Program-made: the position numbers and the translations under genes | Notes under the pieces: model-generated | Seen by the model: only the letters and a program-made list of their open reading frames with translations | Told to the model about the DNA's origin: nothing | The model's database searches: none | In this document: one piece after another, positions 54,183 through 64,000 of the stretch | Layout: every line of letters begins with the position of its first letter | Position numbering within the stretch: the first letter of the stretch is position 1 | Source: Sorghum bicolor | Taxonomy: Eukaryota; Streptophyta; Magnoliopsida; Poales; Poaceae | Reading direction: 5' to 3' | Length of the DNA: 64,000 nucleotides | Assembly: GCF_000003195.3 (NCBI RefSeq) | Contig: NC_012876.2 | Span: forward strand, 42,826,396-42,890,395

Positions 54183-56526
54183 TGTTGCTAGCTCCGAGAA
54201 CTAGTATTTGACTCCAACCTGTTGGAAGAGAAATAAATATAGGTGACACTATCTCAAGGGGTGCAAAAATCATGGTCTCCACATTTGGGACCAGATAAAG
54301 CACCTAAGAAATTAACATGGAAAGAGACCTTGTTCGGAGGACTAAAAAAACCGAACACCGTGCCAAGAGGTAACTTGGTAGTTATCAACATTTCTCTTTT
54401 TAGCACTGCATAATTTTTCATTAGCATATTTACTTTCCCATAAATGCATAATTAGTTGCACACCTACTTTACCATTTCTACATTAGAAAAAGAAAATAAA
54501 AATATATTGCATTGCATCTAGAAAATTAATAAGCCACATATATTTAATATGTGATGCAACAGCTTACATACTTATCTAATGTGGTGGCTCAAAAATAAGT
54601 TTTAGCATGCTTATTTTCTTGTCTGCATACTATAAATATGAAAAGTATAAAAATATATTGATCCGTACTAAAAGATAAATGGGTATAAGAAAGTTTTAGA
54701 CTCTCAAACCTTAGAGGTTTATTACTAACGCTTAATTAGTTCCACAAGCTATGTTGTCTATTTGAGCTTTAGAGGCTTCCAAGGATCAAGAAGAACTAAC
54801 AAGTACCCACGACACTCTAGGGGGATTAGTACGCCTTCACTGCCCGTCAGCAACCTCAGCAGGCAATTAACATACAGCTTGGGGATAGCAACCCCCGTAT
54901 ACCGAGCTAAGTATCCCTTACTTATTCCTAGTACGTTTATGATAAGATAAAAAGATGGATAATCCTGGAAACCCAATAAATATTTTATCTTTCATAATTA
55001 GTCTTTGCTAGCTAAGGAGAGCTGTTAATGAATCTGTTAAAATGAACCTCTAGAATAAACTCTTATATAGAGATGATGAATAGTTACTTTGTCATAATTC
55101 CTTGCAAGTACCTAGTTTTCAACCTTATACTCTCTTAAGTTTTAGATACAACTATTTAGACTTAAGATTTGCTCTGAGCCTAAAACTTGTAGGTAGCAAT
55201 TGCTTGATCTAAGTCTAGGTAGTTGACGGATATGATATGGGAAAGTTTTGAGCTGATGTTAGTCTTGCTCCTAGAGATGCTAGAGTTTTAGAGAATTTTA
55301 ATTTTAAAATCTTAAACTACTACATGATGATTTCATTTATGATGAGAGTTTAAAATTCCTACCACACCCAAATACTCATGCTTACTAGATTAGGAACCCC
55401 TTCCACTTATATTTCAACTTATAAGCATTGAGGGTAGTTAACCTATGTTCACCCTAAGGAACTACTCATGCAGTTAAAGTCAATATTATGTGCTCTCCAT
55501 CCATTGATCTTAGCTACAGCTATCCTCAGAAGTACGCAACCACTTACATCCACACATTCACTATGTGCTACTTCTATTCCTGGAAGTACCACCCACATAT
55601 ACGCACTACACTATATGTTGTTTCTATCTTGGAAACACGCACCTCTGCTGCTCCTACCCTGGGATTATGCATTCACCCATACACATCCCACATCCACTTA
55701 GAAAATGTTCTACTGCTACACTAGGAGAAGATACCCAAAAATATTCAATGTCTTATTCTACTTATCCGATAAAACTCCAGTTATTTCAGTTGATACTCCG
55801 TATTGTTATCAGTGCATTAAAAGGGTTGGCTGATCTCTAAAAAAGAGAGAAAGAAAGAGAGAGAAAAAAAATAAAGAGGACAAAAGTCCCAAAAGAAAAA
55901 GAAAGAAAACCAAGTCTTGATTTTCAGATTAGGGAGGTATGTTATTCCAAAGGAGCAACTGTAGAATTAGATATTCATCATCTGTCATCGCCGCTCATAA
56001 CCACTTTCATTCTTTTCATTCACATGCACATATGACATGATTGTATAATTAGTTTCTCTAGATCCATGGTCTAACTATGCAATACATACAAGTAGGTTTG
56101 AATTGTCTTTCCCACCTATGTGCTCCACAGAAGCCAATTAGAAGTAGGGTGAGAGAGAGAAGGCATACTCACTTGCCTTGGAGAGGATCCAAAAATACCA
56201 CATATGAGAGACTGGAAAAGGTTATACAAGGAATCTTAAAGTTTTATTTGAAAACCTTGCAAAAACTCCGAAATAATAGTTGATCATAAGGGCGAGAAGC
56301 ATAGTGCTTGACTTAACCGTTGTCTTTCAACTGCTCAAGACCTAAATGATAGCTATAAGCCCCATGGTGAAAGGTAATATGGGTGAGTCTTGAGATAGAA
56401 TAGTTCACTGTAATCCGAAGGAGAGTCCTTGTTTGAACGCATGTGTTCTTGTGAGGCGTGGAAGCATTGTAGCAACTCCTGATCCATCGCTGAGTCTATC
56501 ATTGCTTAGGGACGAGCAAATGGTAT
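54183..56526 (+). mobile_element. Athila-type 3' internal non-coding region (first unit)
   Basis: AT-rich, no gene supported. From about 55000 it is homologous to 60100-61140, the 3' non-coding region of the next unit, and the last 310 bp match 5558-5864. A purine-rich GA/AAG stretch lies at about 55843-55925. The part 54183-54770 is unassigned. Confidence 0.6.
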
Positions 56527-56539
56527 GCTTGGGGGAGTT
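56527..56539 (+). other. Athila polypurine tract
   Basis: GCTTGGGGGAGTT directly before TGTTGATGG. The same tract lies at 5852-5864. Confidence 0.8.
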
Positions 56540-57807
56540 TGTTGATGGTAGATAACGCCTAATTTTAACCGTCAACTAGACATGAAAATGGACCTATATG
56601 CAAACACCTAGTAGATATAGGGTTATCACTAACAGAATTCCATGAGTTTTGGTGAATATCTATTTCTGCAGGGTGTGAGCTGAAAACAACCAAAGATGGT
56701 CCACATGTTAGGTTTACATAGAGAGAATACGACAAACTTCAACTCAGGAGTAATCTAGAAGGTTCGAGGAGGCTCTAGACCGAACGGGAGGCAAATTGGG
56801 CACGTGTGCCTGGCGGTCGCTCGAAGGGCAGGGGCGGCCGCCCCACTAACTCCACCAATCATGTTCAACCTCGCAGATCCTACCTCCATTGCCTTTTGAT
56901 GAGTAATCTTGAGCGTGCATTTAAGTCATTTTGATCCAAGGGCTATGGTGTTTCCTAGGGGGCTATAAATACAAGCTTGACCCCCTATTGGGCAGAAGAA
57001 TCATTATGAGTTGTGGTATGTCTTCATATCTCTTCTTGAGCATACATTTAAGTCTTCTTTAGAGTTTTGGTATGTCTTCATATCTCTTATTTGTAAGACT
57101 TATGCTTTAATATATTATCTTCTCCATTTACTTTATGCCTATTTATGATTAGTGTAGTTGTTATATCTTGGCATGGGATCTTTGCTCGTATTTAGTGCTT
57201 TAGTTACTCATGGTAATTAGAGTAGTAAAAGCTAGTGTAGACATGGTGTCTAGGCTATAGTTTACGTGAGGTTGCACTCAATCCCACGGATAGTTGTGGT
57301 AGCCCTAGGGGTGACAGCCCTGTTAGGCCTTTGTATTCCACCATGTTCGGATTGATGTTTCGTAGAGCTTTTGACAGGCTTCCCCTGACAACTTTCTTCC
57401 CAGTCCTATTCGAGAGTCGAAAAGAACCTACTACTCCAAAGTGCCATTGTGTGACTGCTATATCTTTTCATATTTTGTTACCTTAGAACCTAAGTAATAG
57501 AGAAGTACAAAGGAACCTTAAACTTTCCCATTGTTCTCCTCCTATGACTATCTATACATTTATAATTGAATTCTCCGATATGTGCTTAACTGTTTATTCT
57601 TATAGTGTACCACTTACCCCTATTTAGTTTAGTTGATACTCTAAGTTAGTAGATGTAGGATAGTGAATTATCAGATTCTTAACCCTAGTTTCCTTGTGAT
57701 AAAATCTAAATAACGATACATGGAGTACACCTAGTAAAATGGTACGATGATGTCCTCTGCGCCTGTGGAATCTTTCATATTTCTTTTCGCACTATCAAAC
57801 ATCAACA
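56540..57807 (+). repeat. Athila-like LTR 1
   Basis: 1268 bp, TGTTGATGG to ACATCAACA (inverted ends TGTTGAT/ATCAACA). TATAAATA lies at 56964-56971. It is preceded by a PPT and followed by a PBS, so internal sequence lies on both sides. Confidence 0.85.
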
Positions 57808-57815
57808 AGCATTTT

Positions 57816-57833
57816 TGACGTTGTTGCTGGGGA
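57816..57833 (+). other. Athila primer-binding site 1 (decayed)
   Basis: TGACGTTGTTGCTGGGGA, compared with the Athila tRNA-Asp site TGGCGCCGTTGCCGGGGA. All differences are C-to-T or G-to-A. Confidence 0.75.
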
Positions 57834-57881
57834 TTAGGCTTTTTCTCTACCTTTGGTAATTGTGTTAAGAAATGCTAACAG

Positions 57882-58694
57882 TCTCCAAGTGGGTTGAAGC
57901 CATGCCATGTAGGAATGCTGACAGCATGCATTCAAAGAAGATGTTCGAATAAATAATATTTCCAAGATTTGGAGTTTCATAGATAGAGTGACGGGGGACT
58001 CTGACTTCATCGACAAGCGCTTCGAGCACTACTTGTCAAAGCATGGGATACGTCACAACGTCGCTACTCCTTACCATCCTCAGACAAGTGGTCAAGCAGA
58101 GAGAATGAACTAGCAAATTAAGAATATTTTACAGAAGATAGTAAATGAGATGGAGACAGCTAGGAAGGACAAGCTTCGTGATGCACTCTGGGCATACGTA
58201 GCACCCTACAAGACACCCATCGAGATGTCACCATATCAGTTTGACTATGGAAAAACTTGTCACTTACCAGTAAAGTTAGAATTCAAGGCTCACTGGGCTA
58301 TCAAAAGATGGAACACGGATCTAGAAGCAGCTGGAGACAAGTGGAAGATGCAACTCTTGAATTAGAAGAATGTAGAGAAAAAGCATATCATAATGCCAAG
58401 ATTTATAAAGATAGAGTAAAATGATGGCATGACAAAAGGATCAAGAAGAAGGAGATCACCCGAGGCCATAAGTTATTACATTATAATTCTAAGGTGAAGC
58501 TCTTTAGGCATGAAAAGCTTCAAAGCAAATGGGAAGGGTAGTTGGAGGTGGTGAGCTCATTGTCGCGTGGAGCCGTCACACTTCGCAACAACGAAGGTAC
58601 GCTATTCAAGGAAAATGGTCAATGCCTCAAATTATTTTTAGAGCCCAACAATGAATTAGAGGAAGTAGACATAATTACTTTCTTTCTCAAATAG
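57882..58694 (+). pseudogene. Athila integrase C-terminal fragment
   Basis: Begins abruptly about 50 bp after the PBS, so gag, protease, RT, RNase H and the integrase N-terminus are deleted. It reads SKWVEAMPCRNADSMHSKKM, then with breaks DGDSDFIDKRFEHYL-like core sequence, HPQTSGQAERMN (the catalytic glutamate region) and the C-terminal domain to a stop at 58692-58694. A TAG follows the GQAERMN motif. There are further stops near 57945, 58363, 58418 and 58541, and a frameshift near 57970. The open piece 58150-58365 (RDALWAYVAPYKTPIEMSPY) is the clearest Athila match. It is non-functional. Confidence 0.85.
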
Positions 58695-59070
58695 AATAAT
58701 TGGGCCCGACCATTTTATTTTTGAATTATCTGAGAAAATCAACTTTTTTTCACATAAAAAAGTAATTAAAAAAGATTACGAAAAAGCTGAGGCAGAATGG
58801 GCTCGAAAGGCGGGTGGCCGCCCAAACCGTAGGGGCACCCGCCCTGCCACCGAGGCCATTCACTGCCGCCTTTCTCCATTTCCATCCTGTGACCTTCCTT
58901 GTTCATAAAAAGTATATTTTTGGAAATTTTTCCCATCTTTCGTCATTTTACATTCCAAAAATACTTTTTCAGACCCCTATATAAGCAACCCATGCCTATG
59001 GTCTAATCTCATCTCATCATAGCTTTTCTCCTCTCTTGCTTAGAAGCTTGCTACACCTCTCTATACAGCC
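58695..59070 (+). other. Athila spacer after integrase
   Basis: About 375 bp with a GC-rich patch (58800-58870). No gene is supported. Confidence 0.5.
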
Positions 59071-59677
59071 ATGACTAAAGAAAATTCAGAGAGGAGGCCC
59101 TATGGGATCGATCTCAATACCATCCCCATTGAAGAACCTGAGTGCAAAGCTATCGTTCCTATAGATGAACCTATCCCGCTAGCCACCATTCCACCAAAAC
59201 CACATAGGTATGGATGCTCTTACTATGCTCAGCCCGTTCACACCAAGCCTCTCCTCTTGGTTGGAGCTCGATCAAAGGGCCCCATCATCGCTTTACCAGT
59301 AGGGACTAAGATCGTGCCACCGAAGCACAATGTAGAGCTCTTAGGAGTGAAAACTAACAGGAAGGGGAAATTGTCTGTGACAAGTACAACACTGGGGAAC
59401 ACACCTACTTCAAGGGGGTTTGTGCTCATCCAACGAAGGTCAAATTTATCCCCCCGAAGGAAGCTTTAAAGTCTACAACGGTTGCATTTGAAACTCCGTG
59501 AAAACGCTACAAGATGATGGCAGACTTGGAGAAGGAGCTGGTTGAACAACGCGCAATAATAGCTTCACTAGAAGCCTGTCAGTATGTCCAAAGTAGATGC
59601 ATCACCCACAATGGTAAGCGGGTGCTGGCACTGGAGCATAACTCCACCACTATAACTAAGAGAGTGAAAGCCTAGTA
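59071..59677 (+). pseudogene. Athila extra ORF after integrase (about 200 codons, broken)
   Basis: ATG at 59071 (MTKENSERRPYGIDLNTIPI) stays open to 59469, but the last part is off frame. A missing A in an A-run near 59366 moves the original frame, which continues with residues such as DKYNTGEHTYFKG and ends KRVKA at about 59675 after one TGA (TGG expected) near 59503. The C-terminal part, MADLEKELVEQRAIIASLEA, looks coiled-coil. It lies where Athila elements carry an env-like or third ORF, but I see no signal peptide or membrane segment. I do not recognise the family. Confidence 0.6.
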
Positions 59678-61141
59678 GGGTCGATTAATTTTAGCATCTG
59701 ATAGGGCGAGTATGAGTTAGATCAAAGTTTGTTTAATTTTTAAGTTTGCAAATGTAATAATAAGCCTTGCATGAGGATGAATAAAATTATTATTAGATAT
59801 GCCTTGTCTCTTTTGTCTCCACCATGTTGTGAATAATGTATAATAGGAAACAAGTGTGGGGGATACACTCGATGATCGAAATGAATGAATTCTCGAGCAA
59901 CAATAAAAATATTGGAGAAGACATGACATGAAGACCGCGCTCGGCGAAGCTGACCCCGAGGGGCCACTTGCCAGGGGCGGCCGCCCATCACCCTTGGGAG
60001 CTCGCCCAAGGGGTGGAGCCCCCTAGTTCCTATTTAGAACCACAGTCAGGTATGATTTCTTTATGTTATAAATTTTATTGTCGTTGCTGTTTTGGTTTGG
60101 AATGAAATATCTCTAGTTAAACCACCCTATACATAAATATTGAAATGATATTTTATTCATGGCTAGAAGATAGACTCACACCATGATAATTCCTATGAAT
60201 TCCTTTTGCTATTGGGAACACTAATATAGGGACCCCATATCACTTAAGTTGTTGAGGAAAGAGAGATAGTATGAATAGGAGAACTTGATTTCTGATGTCT
60301 AGTCATTTGTAGAATTTTCTTTTCAAAAATCTTAAAATTATTAGCTACACTTGTCCTCTCTAGTATGAATTAATATCCTACTAGATCCATGCATGATAGA
60401 TATAAACTAGCTCATAAGCTACTTACATTGTATTGAGTTTTGTCAAACCTTGTTGACCTATGTTGAGATGATTATCATGCTCCTAAGATCAAGATCACAT
60501 ACACCCACATATATCTGCCATTCCTACACTAGGAATGCACACAAACATGCCTTTCTATCTACAAAAATGTTTTAGTCCTACACTGGGAGAAAACACAAAA
60601 ATTCTTGGTAGGAATAATTGCTATAAGTTCTTTAAAAAGTCTTTCTCAATATTTCCTGGTTACAGAAGGGAGGTATGTGACTATGCAAAATAAAAGTATC
60701 AAAATAAAAGAAGAGAGAAAGGACAAGTTCCTAGAAGAAAAAGAAGAATAAAAGAAAAGATAGCCCATACCATCCTTTGCAAAGACCATTTATGCTTCAA
60801 AGGAAGAAAGACATCTATCAAAAGAGCAATGTAGAATTTGGATTAGCCACTATATATATTCCACACACATGCACTTCTTGATCTAAGAGTATGCTATTCC
60901 CCTCCATGGATCTATGTTTTGACTTAGCAATATATACAAGGTAAGTATGCTATTTCATTGAATTACCTTCACCTCCATATAAGCCTATATAGAGTAGGAT
61001 TCATATGAGGCATATATCTTACATGTCTTGGTGAGTCCCCCAAATACCACATACAATGAGTGATTTGAGTGTGCTACATGATGGAGAAGGGTAAGCTAAG
61101 TTTTTCTTTGTAAAAATATTATAAAACTTCAAGTGACAGGG
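59678..61141 (+). mobile_element. Athila 3' internal non-coding region (second unit)
   Basis: AT-rich, homologous to about 55000-56526. A PPT-like AAGTGTGGGGGATAC lies near 59851. The sequence directly before LTR 2 (CTTCAAGTGACAGGG) lacks the GCTTGGGGGAG tract seen at LTR 1, so the end is rearranged. No gene is supported. Confidence 0.6.
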
Positions 61142-62626
61142 TGTTGATGGTAGATAAGTACTCTTTTTAACCATCAACATAGCATGACAAAGGACTAAAA
61201 TCAGAATATCTAGCTATAGTGGTTTGAACTAATAAATTCTATGAGTTTTGGTGCATCTATGTTTTGTAGGGGTTACACAGGAAAAGAGCTAAAGGCAAAC
61301 TAATCATTGAATAAAAGTATCTCAAATGATTAATTGGACGACACCATTGTGACGGGCTCGTCGAGACGATCGAAATCCATATATCATTTGTCCTATTTGG
61401 AGTCTTGGATGAAGGAATATGAATTTCACATGAAAATAAATTTTTCTGGAGTCTAGAAGGTTCGAGAAGACACAAGAACGAACGGGATGGCAAACGACCA
61501 CAGGGGATGCGCGCCCGCGCCACCCCATTGGTCGGCCGCCCGATTGCCATAGCCAATCAACTTTAACCTCGTGGATTCCCGATCCGCTGCCTTTGAGGAG
61601 TAATCTTGAGCGTACATTTAAGTCGGTTTGATCCAAGGGCTGTGGTGTTTCCTAGGGGGCTATAAATACAAGCCTAACCCCTCTGGGGGAGAATCATTAT
61701 TAGTTGTAGAGGCATCCCCCGAATGAATGACCCTCTTCTCTATGAGTTGTAGAGGCACCCCTCAAATGGATGATCTCTCTTTTATAGAGATTTAGGGCTA
61801 GACATTCCAATGTAGTAGATTAGTTCTAGTTGGGAGTTAAGGAGAGCGGAGCTACGCTCTAGTTCTAGAGTCTTCTTGAGAGTTTTGGTATGTCTTGATA
61901 CCTCTTCTTTGTAAGACTTATGCTTTAATATATTATCTTCTCTACTTACTTTATGCCTATTTATGATTAGTGTAGTTGTTATATCTTAGCATGGGATCTC
62001 TGCTCGTATTAAGTGCTCTAGTTATCTATAGTAATTAGAGTAGTAAATGCTAGCGTAGACGTGGTGTCTAGGCTATAGTTTACCTAAGGTTGTGCTCAAT
62101 CCCACAAATAGTTGTGGTAACCCCAGGGGTGACAGCCCTGTTAGGTTTTTGTATTCCACCATGTTCGAATTGATGTTTCGTAGAGCTTTTTGGCAGCCTT
62201 CCCCTAACTACTTTCTTCCTAGTCTTCTTCGAGAGTCGGGAAGGACCTGCTGCTCCAAAGTGCCATTGTGTGACTGCTATATCTTTTCATATTTTGTTGC
62301 CTTAGAACCTAAGTAATAGAGAAGTACAAAGGAATCTTGATCTTCCCCATTGTCCTCTAGCTATGACTATCTATGCATTTATCATTGAATTCTCTTATAT
62401 GTGCTAAATTGTTTATTCTATAGTATTTCATTTACCCCTGCTTTAGTTTAGTTGATACTTCAAGTTAGTAGACATAGGATAGTGAATTATAAAATTCTTA
62501 ACCCTACCTTCCCTGTGGTAAAATATAAATAATGATACGTGGAATACTCCCGGTAAAATGCTACGATGTTGTTCTGTGCGCTTGCGGAAACTTTCGTATT
62601 TCTTTTTGCACTAACGAACATCAACA
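61142..62626 (+). repeat. Athila-like LTR 2
   Basis: 1485 bp, TGTTGATGG to ACATCAACA, collinear with LTR 1. It contains two related segments around 61690-61770 (GTTGTAGAGGCA) absent in LTR 1. TATAAATA lies at 61661-61668. Confidence 0.83.
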
Positions 62627-62634
62627 AGCATTTT

Positions 62635-62652
62635 TGGTGTTGTTGCTGGGGA
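62635..62652 (+). other. Athila primer-binding site 2 (decayed)
   Basis: TGGTGTTGTTGCTGGGGA differs from the tRNA-Asp site at four positions, all C-to-T. About 50 bp of 5' internal sequence follows, matching 57834-57881, and ends at the next LTR. Confidence 0.75.
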
Positions 62653-62701
62653 TTAGGCTTTTTGTCTATCTTTGGTGATTGCATTAAGTAATGCCAACAA
62701 G

Positions 62702-64000
62702 TGTAACATCCCTGATGTTACGGTTACTAAAACTGGATCATGTCATCATAAGCATTGCATAGCATACTGGTTAAGTACAACCTAATGCATCAACTTAAAA
62801 CAAGTTTACTTTGGTTGCTTGTGCTTAGGGAACTAAAGTGTGCTTATAATGTGAAATGATGCTAGTGTGGTTGTGAAATCCTTAGTGTGGGAGGATTCCG
62901 AGGAAATGGGGGGGGGGAACCCTAATTTTAAAACCCTAGTTTTGCCCCCTTTGTGCAATTTAAAAACTAAGAAAAATTTGAGGATGGGTCCAAAAGCAAA
63001 GTTGTAGATCTTGTCAAGATGTACAACTTTGGTGTTTTGAGTTTTTGAAGTTTCAACACAAAATTCAAAGTAATTTTGAAAATACAGATTTCTAGGAATT
63101 GTCCCCTTTTTCAATTTGAACCCCTAATTCAAATTCTGTTTCGAATCTTGAAAAGTGACCAACATGAAAGTTGTAGAGCTCCTTAGTTTGAACAACTTTT
63201 ATTTTGGGAATTTTTCAAGTTATTGAGAAAAATCAAAAGTAATTTTGGAATTTCTGATTTGCCCCAATTCAAATAGGAATTTCCCCCAAATTGGGATTTT
63301 GAATTTCAAACTGTTTTGCCCAAATTCAAACTCTTCCACTCAGAATCAGCTTTGGGCACTTAAAGATGTTTTGTAGCTTTCAAAATTTTGAACTACTTTT
63401 TCTTTAGCCAAAATTTGACTTCAGTTCAACTTTTGGGAGTAATTTGCAAAAGACAGAAAAGGGGATAGAGCTTGCTACAGTGTCCCGATATGGATCATGA
63501 GCCCTGTCCCGCGCGGCCGCATGGCGGGCAGGCGCCGCCTTCGCGCCCGCCGCCATGCGCCCAGCCACGCAGCTGCTTGGCTGTGCGAGGTCGCCATGAA
63601 GTGGACGAGCCCCGACGTGCTCATCCATTCCCCTCAATGACCACACAACACGACCGTCTCACTTTTCTCCTTTCCACTCAACGCCGACGAGCTCTCCGCG
63701 CCCGCGAAATTCGTCTCACCCACCCCCTTTCTAAGCCACCAGAGCACACCAGCAGCTTCGCCAAGAACCTAGCAACCATTTGCGCCCCCTGGCGCAAGCT
63801 CTAGTCATCTGTAGCCCCAACCCGAGTCGTCCTCCTCCAACTCCGGCCAACTTCCGCCGCGAGCCCCCTTCCTCGTGGCCAAGCCGTTCCGCAAGGTATC
63901 AAGCCAAGGTGAGGAGTGTTAGAGCTTCGCCGTGCTGTCTCGTAGCTCATGCGCTCGCTTCTTGGTCTTACGCACGCGCAGGTCCACCGGAACGACGTCG
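62702..64000 (+). mobile_element. Chromovirus-like LTR, left end only
   Basis: Starts TGTAACATCCCTGATG, the kind of end seen in Tekay-type LTRs, abruptly after Athila 5' internal sequence. It continues with AAAGTTGTAGA-rich text and a GC-rich part (63480 onwards), as in the LTRs of T and A, and runs off the window. Orientation and identity are inferred. ORFs at 63404-63804 have no coding signature. Confidence 0.55.

Noticed and set aside
54758..54976. Opposed ORFs (72 and 62 codons) near a palindromic-looking stretch
   Set aside because: Short, overlapping on both strands and without start context or similarity; they lie in Athila-type non-coding sequence.
63404..63804. Possible host gene exon in the GC-rich end of the window
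   Set aside because: It is downstream of an LTR start at 62702, and T and A LTRs show the same AT-rich then GC-rich layout. No motif supports a gene, though the window end prevents a firm decision.

Overview
The window is intergenic DNA from a large plant nuclear genome, almost certainly a grass (Poaceae). It is built almost entirely of nested LTR retrotransposons. I recognise no host gene, rRNA, tRNA, CRISPR array or prokaryotic feature. The grass assignment rests on the element families: Tekay-type chromoviruses with 3 kb LTRs and an extra ORF before gag, Tat-lineage elements with an antisense Transposase_28-type gene, and Athila elements with tRNA-Asp-like primer sites. Species cannot be fixed from the sequence alone.

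Nesting, oldest to youngest. (B) 51362-54182 is part of an LTR of a Tekay-like element on the minus strand. (A) A related Tekay-like element on the plus strand inserted into B. Only its internal 3' end (1-128) and its 3' LTR (129-51361, net about 3.57 kb) are visible. Two elements interrupt that LTR. (T) 385-25889, minus strand, is a complete but decayed Tekay/Del chromovirus flanked by GTTTG duplications, with an intact extra ORF upstream of gag. (L) 28931-51074, minus strand, is a gag-only (TR-GAG-like) Copia-type element flanked by CCAGT duplications, with an intact 665-codon Gag carrying four zinc knuckles. The 3' LTR of T holds Tat1 (2043-15643, plus strand), a decayed Tat-lineage element, and Tat1 carries a 1.7 kb Athila internal-LTR-internal fragment (5558-7253). 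The 5' LTR of L holds Tat2 (37032-49210, minus strand), a very young Tat element flanked by ACAAG duplications, with LTRs that differ at only 2 of 462 positions.

The most interesting unit is Tat2. On its minus strand it has a gag-PR-RT-RNaseH-aRNH-IN frame broken only by two nonsense transitions. On the opposite strand, converging on pol, it has a six-exon gene of 927 codons (38943-42089) with clean GT..AG introns and an open spliced frame. Its product combines a Transposase_28-like N-terminal domain, a PKRRR nuclear-signal candidate, an acidic run, an RPRGRP AT-hook core, a coiled coil and a conserved C-terminal domain. Tat1 carries the same six-exon gene as a pseudogene with identical exon 4 and exon 5 lengths. 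Both elements have 70-bp tandem arrays between this gene and the 3' LTR, and each monomer joins a hairpin to a copy of the polypurine-tract motif.

Right of B, 54183-62701 is a head-to-tail array of Athila remnants. Two LTRs (56540-57807 and 61142-62626) are each followed by a primer-binding site, with an integrase fragment and a broken roughly 200-codon ORF between them. From 62702 another chromovirus-like LTR begins and runs off the window.
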